Under the pieces are notes generated by a model that was not told where the DNA came from, searched no databases, and was given only the letters and a program-made list of their open reading frames with translations. Shown here in pieces: positions 1 to 10,200 of a stretch of DNA of 45,539 bases. The stretch covers positions 2,856 through 48,394 of the forward strand of contig JAKFUT010000027.1 of assembly GCA_021732565.1 (NCBI GenBank). Direction: 5' to 3'. Positions within the stretch are counted from its first letter, which is position 1. Every line of letters starts with the position of its first letter. The position numbers were made by a program, and so were the translations under genes. The stretch comes from Candidatus Obscuribacterales bacterium. Its GTDB lineage: Bacteria > Cyanobacteriota > Vampirovibrionia > Obscuribacterales > Obscuribacteraceae.

Positions 1-2410
1 CCTGTCCAACCTTGCCCGTAAGTGGAGGAATTGTCCTCGGAACTGTAAAGGGTGCTTCGGGTTACGAGTTGACCGAGATTGAAAGTAGCCGATCCGCTAT
101 CGAGTGCAATACCGGCACCGCTTGCATTGTTGACTCCAATTGCTTCCAAATTGCTAGACGTGATGGACCCCGATGCTGTCGCTGCGATCGAGCCTGCCGT
201 TCCGGCGGGAGAGAATGCGGTGGTGTAGACGTTAGTTGCCGCCACGTTTCCTGCCGGTGCCGAAAGTGCGACGGCGCCGCCAGATGCACCTCTGGCTAAG
301 GTGTTTGTAATGGACAAGTCTGTCAGTGAACCGATAGTGATGCTGCCTGCTCCAGTTGTTGCAGTGCCGCTAGTATTTACAGTAAGCAGAGGGTTCGAGT
401 TGGCCAGTGTAAGGCTAATTGCGGGACTTCCCGCAGCATTTGAGCCATCTAACAAGATCGAAGATCCGCCGGCGAAAGAGACGACCGGATTAGCCAGCGA
501 TAAGCCGCTGTCCGCAAATGTAAGTGTTCCGGATGCCCCGGAGCCTGTCCAACCTTGCCCGTAAGTGGAGGAATTGTCCTCGGAACTGTAAAGGGTGCTT
601 CGGGTTACGAGTTGACCGAGATTGAAAGTAGCCGATCCGCTATCGAGTGCAATACCGGCACCGCTTGCATTGTTGACTCCAATAGCTTCCAAATTGCTAG
701 AAGTGATGGACCCCGATGCTGTCACTGCGATCGAGCCTGCCGTTCCGGCGGGAGAGAATGCCGTGGTGAAGACGTTAGTTGCCACCACGTTTCCTCCCGG
801 TGCCGAAAGTGCGACGGCGCCGCCGGATGCACCTCTGCCTAATGTGTTTGTAATGGACAAGTCTGCCAGCGAAGCGATGGTGATGTTGCCTGCCGGAGTT
901 GTTGCAGTACCGCTAGTATTTACAGTAAGCAGGGGATTCGAGTTGGCGAAAGTAAGGCTGATAGCTGGACTGCCCCCTGCATTTGAGCCATCTAGCAAGA
1001 TCGAAGATCCGCCGGTGAAAGAAACCACCGGATTAGCTAGTGATAAGCCGCTGTCGGCAAATGTAAGTGTTCCCGATGACCCGGTTCCTGTCCAACCTTG
1101 CCCGTAAGTGGAGGAATTGTCCTCGGAACTGTAAAGGGTGCTTCGGGTTACGAGTTGACCGAGATTGAAAGTAGCCGATCCGCTGTCGAGTGCAATACCG
1201 GCACCGCTTGCATTGTTTACTCCAATAGCTTCCAAATTGCTAGCCGTGATGGACCCCGATGCTGTCAATTTGATCGAGCCTGCCGTTCCGACCGGAGAAA
1301 ATGCGGTGGTGTACACGTTAGTTGCCACCACGTTTCCGGACGGTGCCGAAAGTGCAACGACACCACCGGAAGCGCCGCGGGCTAATGTGTTTGTAATGGA
1401 CAAATCGGCCACTGATCCGATAGTGATTTTGCCTGCCGGAGTTGTGGCAGTACCGCTAGTATTTACAGTAAGCAGGGCATTAGAGTTAGCGAGCGTCAGT
1501 GCAATAGCCGGACTGCCGAGGGCGTTCGAGCCATCCAGCAAGATCGAAGATCCTGCGGTGAAAGAAACCACCGGATTGGCTAGTGATAAGCCGCTGTCGG
1601 CAAATGTAAGTGTTCCCGATGACCCGGTTCCTGTCCAGCCTTGCCCGTAAGTGGCGGAATTATCCTCGGAACTGTAAAGGGTGCTTCGTGTTACGAGTTG
1701 CCCGAGATTGAAAGTCGCCGATCCGCTGTCGAGTGCAATACTGGCACCGCTTGCATTGTTTACTCCAATAGCTTCCAAATTGCTAGCCGTGATGGACCCC
1801 GATGCTGTCAATTTGATCGAGCCTGCCGTTCCGACCGGAGAAAATGCGGTGGTGTACACGTTAGTTGCCACCACGTTTCCGGACGGTGCCGAAAGTGCAA
1901 CGACACCACCGGAAGCGCCGCGGGCTAATGTGTTTGTAATGGACAAATCGGCCACTGATCCGATAGTGATTTTGCCTGCCGGAGTTGTGGCAGTACCGCT
2001 AGTATTTACAGTAAGCAGGGCATTAGAGTTAGCGAGCGTCAGTGCAATAGCCGGACTGCCGAGGGCGTTCGAGCCATCAAGCAAAATCGAAGATCCTGCG
2101 CTAAAAGAGACCACCGGGTTCGCCAGCAACGAGCCACTGCTGGCGAAAGTAAGTGTTCCCGACTTTCCGGTTCCAGTCCACCCTTGCCCGTAGGTAACGG
2201 TATTGTCCGGAGAGGAGTAGTTCGTGCTTCGTGTGACGAGCTGTGCCAGATTGAATGTTGCTGATTTGCTGTCGAGTGCGATGCCACCGCCACTTGCATT
2301 GTTGACTCCAATTGCTTCCAGGCTTCCAGCGTTTATGGAACCAGTAGCCACCAGTGAGATATTGCCGGACTTGCTAGACGGGGTATATGCAGTGGTGTAT
2401 ACATTAGCGA
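1..2410 (-). repeat. Array of 543-bp (181-codon) in-frame tandem repeats inside exoprotein A
   Basis: Units start at 1, 544, 1087 and 1630 with the same sequence (cctgtccaaccttgcccgta or one base different). A fifth, diverged partial unit covers about 2173-2410. The period is exactly 543 bp, so each unit adds 181 residues without a frameshift. Each unit carries landmarks such as YGQGWTG, SSILLDGSNALGSP, ITIGSVADLSITNTLARG and LEAIGVNNASG. Units 3 and 4 are identical over about 335 bp (1200-1535 versus 1743-2078). Units 2 and 3 are nearly identical at their other end instead, so the array is mosaic. The array continues past the left edge, so the copy number is unknown. Confidence 0.95.
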
Positions 2411-3869
2411 CGGTCAGTACGGCTCCTGACGTAATCAGAACATCTCCGGCATTACCGCCAGCCGTGCCGCCATCGGTTCGGACTGAACCAGTAGTTATAG
2501 CTGACGGAGCCGAAAGAACAATGGTGCCACCATTACCATTTCCGTTTCCTGTCGAAAGGATATTTTGCGTTGTGATTGCGGTTCCTGCTCTCAGGGTTAC
2601 TGCACCGCCTGCTCCAGCAGTAACCGGCGAAGTGTTTATGTCGCCCGTAAAGGTGATGGAGCCATTGACCGGATCAGAAGATGTGTCAATGTGTACAATT
2701 CCTCCATCGGCCGCGAATCCGGCAGATAGAAACGGACCAGCTCCAAAATACACTAAATCCGGATCTCCCGTGATGTTCATGCTCTCTAGCTGGAGCCCGT
2801 GTCTGCCATTGTTCACGGCAAAGTTTGCGGCCGCTGCAGACACGTTCACCGGGCCGGCAATGTCATCTACGGACACAGTTAAATCACCAGCTGCTGTGAG
2901 GGAAATTCTCTTATCGCCCGCCAGGGAGCCACCACTGATAAAAAGACCAGGGACGTTTAGTAAGTCCTTGACCAGGCTGTAGGCATCGGAAAAGAGTGAT
3001 AACTCACCGCTTGCGCGGAGAACTCCTCCTTCATTATTGATGGATAGGTTACTACCCGGCAAGTTTTGAATCGTAAGATTGCCATTGAGCGCCTGCATAA
3101 TTCCGTGGTTGGCCAACGTGGCAGTAAGCACGGAGATATTCCCCAGTTGAGCGCTAATAGTGCTTTGATTAACAATACTGTTTGCCTGCAGATTGACGTT
3201 CTGCATACCTGTAAGCAATCCGAAATTGGTGATGGTCGCCGCTTGCAGGTTCAAATTATGCATGGCTGTCATCGCTGGTTGCACGCCAGGCAGCCCAAAC
3301 GCTCCATTCACTATGTTGCCGCCAGCTTGTGCGGTTAAAGATGCAGCACTAGATATGGTGCCCAGATTTGTTATGTTTTGGACAGCATTTAAGATAAGAC
3401 TGAGATTCAAAACAGGATTGACAATACCTGGTAAGCCTCCTGCAGGAATAACGGTGGTAATAGTGGCACCGTTATTGTTGAAGATGTTTTGCGCGGAAAT
3501 TGTGGCCGTTCTCACCAGCGGATTTGTTGAGATTGCATAAACAGTACCGTAGTTTGTCAGATCGCCGGAAATGCTCAGGACAGCAGAGGTGCCAAAGTCT
3601 ATAATGGTTGTTCCCGGCGCTACTGTCTGACTGTGTGCAACACTGCTTGTTTGAGTGTTGGCGCTCGTAGAAGAGTTTGTGACTGGACTGCTTGTTGCAG
3701 TTCCAGCGTTAACTGCCGTTGTGTTGCTGCTCGACGACTGTGCCAAACATGGAATCGGTGCCAGCAGCGCGTATGCCAAATCCAAAGCCAGGATCTGAGA
3801 ATAGAGCCTCTTCTGACTGCGACTGTATGCACTGCCGTTAGCACCCCGTCGTTGCATATTAGCAGCCAT
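1..3869 (-). CDS. Giant repetitive exoprotein A, filamentous-haemagglutinin-like, partial (C-terminus beyond window)
   Basis: The minus-strand frame is open from the ATG at 3869 to the left edge (about 1,289 codons seen). A purine-rich ribosome-binding site at 3874-3883 precedes it; in-frame ATGs at 3887 and 3890 are alternatives. The N-terminus has a basic stretch, then a hydrophobic core (ILALDLAYALLAPIPCLA) ending in a CLA-QS type cleavage site, so the protein should be exported. Next comes an Ser/Thr/Asn linker and a module starting with IDFG and NYGTVYAISTNP, clearly similar to the N-terminus of exoprotein B. The rest is Asn/Gly/Ser/Ala-rich with short alternating strands, as in right-handed beta-helix adhesins, and from about residue 485 it becomes tandem 181-residue repeats. 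No two-partner transporter gene is visible nearby. A surface or adhesive role is inferred. The long plus-strand frames inside this gene are shadows. Confidence 0.85.
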   Translation of the reverse strand, partial: MAANMQRRGANGSAYSRSQKRLYSQILALDLAYALLAPIPCLAQSSSSNTTAVNAGTATSSPVTNSSTSANTQTSSVAHSQTVAPGTTIIDFGTSAVLSISGDLTNYGTVYAISTNPLVRTATISAQNIFNNNGATITTVIPAGGLPGIVNPVLNLSLILNAVQNITNLGTISSAASLTAQAGGNIVNGAFGLPGVQPAMTAMHNLNLQAATITNFGLLTGMQNVNLQANSIVNQSTISAQLGNISVLTATLANHGIMQALNGNLTIQNLPGSNLSINNEGGVLRASGELSLFSDAYSLVKDLLNVPGLFISGGSLAGDKRISLTAAGDLTVSVDDIAGPVNVSAAAANFAVNNGRHGLQLESMNITGDPDLVYFGAGPFLSAGFAADGGIVHIDTSSDPVNGSITFTGDINTSPVTAGAGGAVTLRAGTAITTQNILSTGNGNGNGGTIVLSAPSAITTGSVRTDGGTAGGNAGDVLITSGAVLTVANVYTTAYTPSSKSGNISLVATGSINAGSLEAIGVNNASGGGIALDSKSATFNLAQLVTRSTNYSSPDNTVTYGQGWTGTGKSGTLTFASSGSLLANPVVSFSAGSSILLDGSNALGSPAIALTLANSNALLTVNTSGTATTPAGKITIGSVADLSITNTLARGASGGVVALSAPSGNVVATNVYTTAFSPVGTAGSIKLTASGSITASNLEAIGVNNASGASIALDSGSATFNLGQLVTRSTLYSSEDNSATYGQGWTGTGSSGTLTFADSGLSLANPVVSFTAGSSILLDGSNALGSPAIALTLANSNALLTVNTSGTATTPAGKITIGSVADLSITNTLARGASGGVVALSAPSGNVVATNVYTTAFSPVGTAGSIKLTASGSITASNLEAIGVNNASGAGIALDSGSATFNLGQLVTRSTLYSSEDNSSTYGQGWTGTGSSGTLTFADSGLSLANPVVSFTGGSSILLDGSNAGGSPAISLTFANSNPLLTVNTSGTATTPAGNITIASLADLSITNTLGRGASGGAVALSAPGGNVVATNVFTTAFSPAGTAGSIAVTASGSITSSNLEAIGVNNASGAGIALDSGSATFNLGQLVTRSTLYSSEDNSSTYGQGWTGSGASGTLTFADSGLSLANPVVSFAGGSSILLDGSNAAGSPAISLTLANSNPLLTVNTSGTATTGAGSITIGSLTDLSITNTLARGASGGAVALSAPAGNVAATNVYTTAFSPAGTAGSIAATASGSITSSNLEAIGVNNASGAGIALDSGSATFNLGQLVTRSTLYSSEDNSSTYGQGWT

Positions 3870-4465
3870 AAGTCCCCTCCGCTCCATCATATACCTACCC
3901 CCGGGTAGCAATGGTCTCCTCGAGGACGACGAAGATTTAATCAGTTTTTCCCAAGCTTCTAACCGCAAGAATTCTGCTCAACTGCCAATCTCGCATACTC
4001 GAAGTGACGTCATAACAGGTATCATAAACAAGAGCACCAGAGTTACTACCCGGCATTTCCGTGGTAGAGATGCTGCGATAAGCTCGTTGTGAGAATTAAT
4101 ATGGTGGAGCTTTTACAACTACTCGAGCTTAATAAACGAGAATTTGAATTTCATCATTTCGCCTGTCTGTGCGCATGATTGGAAGCCGGATCTGCCACGA
4201 TTCCCTTATGTCACTAATGACTCTTTTGTTCAGCGGTGCGGTGTATTAGTGCGGTGATTCATCGGGAGCAAGCCCCGACCAATGCACCGGCGAATCTGTG
4301 GATGTGGGGCTGACTTACGGATGCGACCTTTCCTTGAGCAGGAAGTCGGGTAAAATAAGAATCCAGCGACTCGGTCATGTCCCGGTACTTGATTGACGAG
4401 CCGCTGAACTCTCTAGCTTCTTGTCTGTCGAGAACGTTGGCTTCAGCGCCAGTTATGGAATCTGA
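3870..4465. other. Intergenic region with possible RNA structure, upstream of exoprotein A
   Basis: About 600 bp lie between the pentapeptide gene stop and the exoprotein A start, and no convincing reading frame is present. Complementary segments cluster at 4256-4348: GATTC/GAATC (4256-4260 with 4292-4296), AGCCCC/GGGGCT (4271-4276 with 4306-4311), and a bulged stem CGAC...AGGAAGTCG (4324-4348). The first two pairings interleave, which would make a pseudoknot. No T-run follows, so this is not a standard terminator. It may be a leader element or nothing functional. Confidence 0.25.
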
Positions 4466-6055
4466 TCAAAACGCATAGTAATCTTCCGGAATAGTTTCGA
4501 TTGGGCGCCAGTCAATTTCGCCGCACTGAGCACCGCCGTATTTTACAAATGTTGCTGTCGTTCTCTCCGTATCGCATGTTGGTTTCCTGGATATAGACGC
4601 GTCCATCCAAGTCGACACGGTAGTCGGGTCTATCTGCTCAGCTTTCGCCAAACCGAGTATGAGTACCAGGAGGTGTTTGCACGGTACGCCACGCAAACCA
4701 CCGCAGGCTCGCAGATTTTGAGTAGAACATGAGAAGTTGCCGTTAGAACACAGCTGGCAACAATACACCAGATTTGCATCAGTTTGACTCTTGATCACCC
4801 CGGCAATGAATTGGTCGGAAACCTCTGAAAAAAGTTGGAATTTCTGCGACTTCAACATCTTCATGGTCTGGTCAAATCTTGATTGCTCAACGGTATTCTT
4901 TACTTTTGCTACCAGTCCGACGAAATCGATTTCTTCGATGACAACCTGTTGAGCCGTTTGTTGAGAAGGATCAATTTGTTGAGAGTGCAATGCGCTGACT
5001 GGTTGCGGACCTTTTCCCGTCCATATCAGACCCGGTCTTCCGTGCGAGTCCACGATGGTGTCGATGCGGTCCATGAATGTGCTTGGAAAAATTGTCTTTT
5101 CATCATACTTGGTGTATTCAAAAACAATTTCCGAAAGATTTGCCGTGGAAAAGTCCGCACCCCTAATATCACAATTACGAAAAAGACCATTAGTCAAATC
5201 TGCGCCTTTGAAGACCGCGCCTGAGGCCCGCGTACCGCAGAAAGAGACATCAATCAGTGAGGCCCCGGTGAAATCGACTCGCAATGCTGTGGCCCAGATC
5301 ATTGCCTTCTTCAAATTTGCGTTGCAGAATCTTGCATCGCTAAGATCACACTTTCCATAATCAAATCTCGTTCGTGCCAGGTTTGCCTTCTCAAAATTCG
5401 CTTTTTGAAAATCCAGGGCATAAAAGGATGCACCGGCTAAGTCTATTTCACTCAAATCAACCTGGCGGAAGTCCGGCAAATCATTGTCGGCATAGCATCC
5501 TCCGGATCGTTCATTCAATTCGAAGAACCACTTGTTCCATTTCTGCGCGGAGAAGTTGTGCCGCCATTCTTGTAGAATCTCTGCACGCCGATTGTCTTGT
5601 ACCTTCTTTTCCGCGTCAAGCTTCGCCTTTATTTCGGAGTCACCAGGAATGGACTTGCCCAAAACCTCGCACCACGCCGCGATCACTAACTGTTTTAAGT
5701 CTTTTGGTTTGAGTGGACATTTGGAACTCTTTACTGTAATGGAGTCGAAAATGAGATCTCCTTGAAGCCAATCTCTTGTAACCAGGAACAATGCGTCCCT
5801 GATGTTCTTCGTCGTCCAACCGATCTCGCAAGGAGACTCCATAAGCCGGGCGGCCGGGTGTGGAATAGCCGGAATTACAGGCTGTGGAGTATTCGGTGCT
5901 TTGCAAAATACTTTGCAATACATGTCTACTTGACCCTTGCCATAGTTACAACCGCTCACTCTCAGAGTCACAGTGTAGTCCGAGAAGTCCAGCATCGCTG
6001 ACGTTTGTATAAGGTTTGACTCGGCTGCTACACTTTCGAACTCTGCCAGTTTCAT
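4466..6055 (-). CDS. Pentapeptide-repeat protein with C-terminal SWIM-like Cys/His motif
   Basis: The product is about 529 aa. The start at 6055 (MKLAEFESV) was chosen because GGAGGG lies four bases upstream at 6060-6065; the frame is open to an ATG at 6109, which has a weaker site. The N-terminal ~190 residues match no family I recognise. Residues ~195-318 are pentapeptide repeats of A(D/N)LxX type (for example KANFEKANLARTRF and GADLTNGLF), which form a right-handed quadrilateral beta-helix. A Gln-rich linker follows. Near residues 430-465 is a Cys-rich segment ending in GVPCKHLLVLILGL, with CCxxC and a later CxH. This resembles a SWIM zinc-binding motif (CxC...CxH), although the spacing is not canonical. 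No signal peptide is visible, so it is probably cytoplasmic. A nucleic-acid or protein-binding role is only inferred. It stands alone and is divergent from the DUF1963 gene. Confidence 0.8.
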   Translation of the reverse strand: MKLAEFESVAAESNLIQTSAMLDFSDYTVTLRVSGCNYGKGQVDMYCKVFCKAPNTPQPVIPAIPHPAARLMESPCEIGWTTKNIRDALFLVTRDWLQGDLIFDSITVKSSKCPLKPKDLKQLVIAAWCEVLGKSIPGDSEIKAKLDAEKKVQDNRRAEILQEWRHNFSAQKWNKWFFELNERSGGCYADNDLPDFRQVDLSEIDLAGASFYALDFQKANFEKANLARTRFDYGKCDLSDARFCNANLKKAMIWATALRVDFTGASLIDVSFCGTRASGAVFKGADLTNGLFRNCDIRGADFSTANLSEIVFEYTKYDEKTIFPSTFMDRIDTIVDSHGRPGLIWTGKGPQPVSALHSQQIDPSQQTAQQVVIEEIDFVGLVAKVKNTVEQSRFDQTMKMLKSQKFQLFSEVSDQFIAGVIKSQTDANLVYCCQLCSNGNFSCSTQNLRACGGLRGVPCKHLLVLILGLAKAEQIDPTTVSTWMDASISRKPTCDTERTTATFVKYGGAQCGEIDWRPIETIPEDYYAF

Positions 6056-6369
6056 GACGCCCTCCGTTGGCTCTCCAGTCATCTTGTGCCAGAAGTGCAT
6101 TGTACGCATTGTACCCGTCTACGCTCCTGTGAGACGAGCCCAGATCGCACTAATTGAAATCGGCGGTTTAGAGAACGCCTCCTCTCACCGCCGGAAGATT
6201 GAATCCAGGCTTAGGTGCACTACCTCAACTCCCCTGTCCCCCATGATGGGCGTCAAACCCCGACACGGTAAGTCCGCACGTCTCATATCAGTTTGTTCGG
6301 ATTGGTCTTTGAGATCGCCATAGCAGCTTCAAAACCCGGGTATATTTCTCCTATTCGGCTGGAGGATGT
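6056..6369. other. Divergent intergenic region, no gene seen
   Basis: This 314-bp gap separates two divergent genes, so promoters for both should lie here. The only element I can point to confidently is the GGAGG at 6361-6365, the ribosome-binding site of the DUF1963 gene. If the pentapeptide gene starts at its upstream ATG, the gap shortens to 260 bp. Confidence 0.4.
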
Positions 6370-7140
6370 ATGACGATGACAGAAGTTGCTATTGATACAG
6401 CAGAAGTTGTTGCTAAATTAGCGGCGCACAAACGTCCGGCGTTTGTTCCAATTATAGAGAGCGGCGATTCCTTGCAGTCGTCTTCAAAGTTTAGTGGTAT
6501 CGCATGGATCAATTCCGATGAAGAATGGCCAACCTGTGGTTACTGCAACAAGCCCTTGCAATTATTCCTACAGCTCAATCTGTCTGAGATGCCAGATCGT
6601 CGCTCGTACTGGCCTGCAACCGGTTTCTTACAAGTGTTCTATTGCACGACAGAAGACACCTATTGCCAGGAAGCCGGTGCGGATATGTTTTCACCGTTTG
6701 GAAAATTTCAGCGCACACGTGTAGTAACACCGACAGGCTCGTCACGCGCGTATGAAGAGTCACCGGTAGAAATTCCGCTACCATCGAAAACCATTACAGG
6801 ATGGAAGGAAGTAGCAGATTATCCGGCCTCATCGGAACTCGATCTTCGTTTTGAAGGGCTGCTCAACGAAGAGGAAAGCACGCATCTTTTCGATCTTGCC
6901 ACCGGTTTTGACAAAGACGAGTCGATCAATGTTATATCTGACAAACTAGCCGGCTGGCCAATGTGGTTGCAAGATCCCGGCTACCCGGATTGTCCCGAAT
7001 GCGGCGAAGAAATGGACTACATATTTCAAATCGCGTCAGAAGATAACCTCGACTATATGTTCGGCGATTGCGGAATCGCCATGATTTTTCAATGCAAGAA
7101 AGATCCACACCTCTTGGGATTTTCTTGGGCAGGTTCGTAA
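6370..7140 (+). CDS. DUF1963 (YwqG-like) family protein
   Basis: This is a 256-aa soluble protein without a signal peptide. GGAGG at 6361-6365 supports the ATG at 6370; a second in-frame ATG at 6376 is also possible. The pattern KFSGIAWINSDEEWPTCGYC, followed by LQLFLQLNL and GFLQVFYC, is typical of the DUF1963/YwqG family, whose biochemical role is not established. Two CxxC pairs are visible, TCGYC near residue 56 and DCPECG near residue 214, and they could bind a metal together. The C-terminal part ends in HLLGFSWAGS, a segment often seen at the end of this family. The gene stands alone, divergent from the pentapeptide gene and convergent with addA, so context gives no functional hint. Confidence 0.8.
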   Translation: MTMTEVAIDTAEVVAKLAAHKRPAFVPIIESGDSLQSSSKFSGIAWINSDEEWPTCGYCNKPLQLFLQLNLSEMPDRRSYWPATGFLQVFYCTTEDTYCQEAGADMFSPFGKFQRTRVVTPTGSSRAYEESPVEIPLPSKTITGWKEVADYPASSELDLRFEGLLNEEESTHLFDLATGFDKDESINVISDKLAGWPMWLQDPGYPDCPECGEEMDYIFQIASEDNLDYMFGDCGIAMIFQCKKDPHLLGFSWAGS

Positions 7141-7217
7141 TTGTAATTGGAAAGCCGAAAATTGTTGGTCGAGCGGTGTTGTCAGATTCATCACTCTGAA
7201 TGTTTTAGTTGTGATGG

Positions 7218-10200
7218 CTATATCAACTTCAATTGCACTGGTTGAAGACAGTCCAGCTCATGCAGAGTCCCATGCTGCGCGAAGTAAATAAAAGAGCGAG
7301 GCTCTATTCCTGTGATTTTCTGAAAGTCGTCGGCATACCCTACCAGCTGCGCACGATGTTGCTTTGCCTGACGCGCGAGTTCTGGCAGAGGAAAGTGATC
7401 GGTTTTGTAATCTACTATGCTCCAGTTTCCCTGGATATCTTCCAACAATAAGTCAGGGCGACATTCTGCCTGAGGTTGACCGTTTCGAGTCGTGAAATAA
7501 GACGTCTCATGTATGCGACGACGGGCAGTTTTCATTTGCTGAATTAAAGGACTCGCCACGAAAATAGCAAGTAACTTCTCGCCTTCACTCAAGAGCTGTT
7601 GCTGCAGGGTTTCATGAAAGACGCCCACCTCAGGATGAACAAGCAAGTCGAGCATCACCTCGCGAGTTACCATTTCCATAGACTGTGACAGACGATCCAT
7701 CAAGAGGTGAAAATAACTGCCGACAATGGTCGCATGCACTGACGGATTCACCACAGACGGTGTTGTACGAACCAGAGCTTGCCACGGAACCGGACCAATA
7801 TCGCCGGCGCCAGTGGAAAGTGGCTCCAGGAGATCCAGATTTACCTGCTGTAACAATAGTTCCCGTTCATGGTATTCATTGCCACCACCGGAAGTATCAA
7901 TCAAACACGAGCCATCGACAGAAGTGCTTTCCCCTGGCGATGCAAGAGTTCCATTCTCAGCGTTGCTTGAGGGAGGGCCATACATACTCCCCGAAATGAT
8001 TCGATGTGCTTCGGATTCCCCAATCGACTCGGCCGCGGTATACTGCAAATCTTCTTCAGTCATGCTGCGCAGCGTGAAGCGTGAGGTTCGACCACCCGAA
8101 GAAGCAGATCCCTCTACCGGCTGATCGAGCACCCCTTCGAGATCTTCGAGGCTCAAACCATCTCGAAGCCATTTTGCAAATGACACGCTCGTGGCGGACT
8201 TTGTCGGAAGTAACAATACCAAATGATCTCGCGCCCGCGTCAGTGCAACATAAAGAAGCCTCTTTTTCTCCTCTTCATCGAGCGCACGATTAAAAGAATC
8301 CACAGCGCGAAAGAATGCAGGCTTCGTCTCCTCGGAATCTCTAGTCGGGTCTATAGCTAGTCCGAACTCTTTGCCAAACAGCAATCGCCCCGCGTGGCCA
8401 TGCACTTTCCTTGCCATACGCGGCAAAATAACTACACCAAATTCAAGACCTTTGGATTTGTGTACCGTCATAATCTTCACCGCATCATCAGATGTGAGCG
8501 GGGCATCAGTAAGATTTTTTACGCCGTTATCTCGCATAGCTTGTAAGGCAAGCAAGAACCCGCGCAGCCCTAGATGATTGTGCCGCGCAGCCAGATTAAC
8601 AAACTTCCATAAATTGCGCGCTCGCTGCTTTCCACCCGGCACCGCTGGTAATACTATATCGATTCCACTGCGCGTCAAAATATTTCGCACCAGTTCTTCT
8701 ACACTACACTCACCTGCCCGATATAGCCAATCACGCAAAAGCGTTACGCAGCGAAGGAGCACCGGATCACGCTCGGCATTGGCGGTCTGGCGAAGCATGT
8801 ACCACAATGACGATTGAGCTGTGCGCGTCTTAAGATCATGAATAACATCATCCGAAATTCCAAAAACAGGCGACCTCAATGCTGCTAACAAAGCGTGACC
8901 ATCCTGCGGAGCAAGCAACCACTTCAACAGATTCTCCATATCCAGAATTTCCTGGCGATCGAGATATCCAGCACCAGCAAAGCTGATATACGGAATGCCG
9001 GCCTCACCCAAGGCAGACTCAATGACGGCGAAATCGCCGTTAGCTTGCAGCAAAATGGCAAAATCGCCATAACGAACTTTTCGTTCTAGCCCTTGCTCCT
9101 TATCGTGAACGCTGGTTTCACCACTCCTGATCTTATCGATTATATGTTTGGCCACCAGCCTGGCTTCCATCTGTGCCAGAGAGGGCTGCACCCGGGGCAT
9201 GCGATTCTCAACTGAAGCGTCAGGGCTGTCCGTGTTTTCCTCGGCCGGAGCGAAGGTGATGATCTCTATGCGTCGCCCGTCATCATCGCCATCGCGGGCT
9301 GCATTCAAAGCCTGAAACCTTGAACGATGAGCCTCAGCGTCTCCTTGAGCATCAAACAGCCGATGGAAAAGCACATTCACGAATTCCACTATCGCCGGAT
9401 GGCTGCGGAAAGAAAAGCTCAGGCTGCGCAGTTCACCGAGTCCTCGCAATTGAGGCCAATCCAGCGCCGGCGTGGATAATTCACTGGCAGAAGTGTTGCC
9501 CGAGGATGCAAGAGAAGCAATAATTCCTTTGCACATGTTGAAGGTTCCAACATCGGCTCCTTGAAATTTATAGATGGACTGTTTATCATCCCCGATCAGG
9601 AACAGGCGGGTGGTTGGATTACCCGCTGCAATCGAAGCCAGCATCCGAGCTTGGATGCTGTTCGTATCTTGAAATTCATCAACTAACAGCGCACGTATAT
9701 TCGGCATTGAAATGGGTCTTTGCGAATCGGAGCTCTCCACCAGTGCGGCAGTACGAGTTATCAAGTCATCAAAATCCAGCTTCTGATTGAGTTGCTTCCC
9801 GTGCTCATAAGCCGCCCGTGCCCGGTCTGCCAATTCTATGAGCGCACCAACGGCCGAAATAGCCAACTCGTCGGTTTCATTCAACTCCGGCTTGAGCTTG
9901 GCCGAGACTTTCTTGGCCTCATTGCGTAACGCTTTGATCGCACCTCTCAATGTAGTGCCGTGTTCTCCGCCTGCTCTTGTTAGAGGAAATGTTGCCAGCT
10001 GCTCAAGAGCACCATGATCGGCGCCTTTGGAATCTAGCAACCTGACCAGAAGCGCGCAGACCTCCTCTTGCCTCTCGGCAAGCATATTCCCTCTGTCAGA
10101 CCAGGGATTGTCTAAAACGTACCGTGCATTCAATTGAAATTGCCTTTGGCTCAACAAACTTCGCACAGCACCATGATAAGTTTTTTGCACGAAAGTTCTT

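Noticed and set aside
12-2193. Repeated plus-strand frames of 95 and 161 codons recurring every 543 bp
   Set aside because: They lie antisense to exoprotein A, whose frame is continuous, and repeat only because the DNA repeats. They have no ribosome-binding sites.
2224-2982. 252-codon plus-strand frame
   Set aside because: It is antisense to the exoprotein A coding sequence. Skewed composition of the sense strand keeps the antisense frame free of stops.
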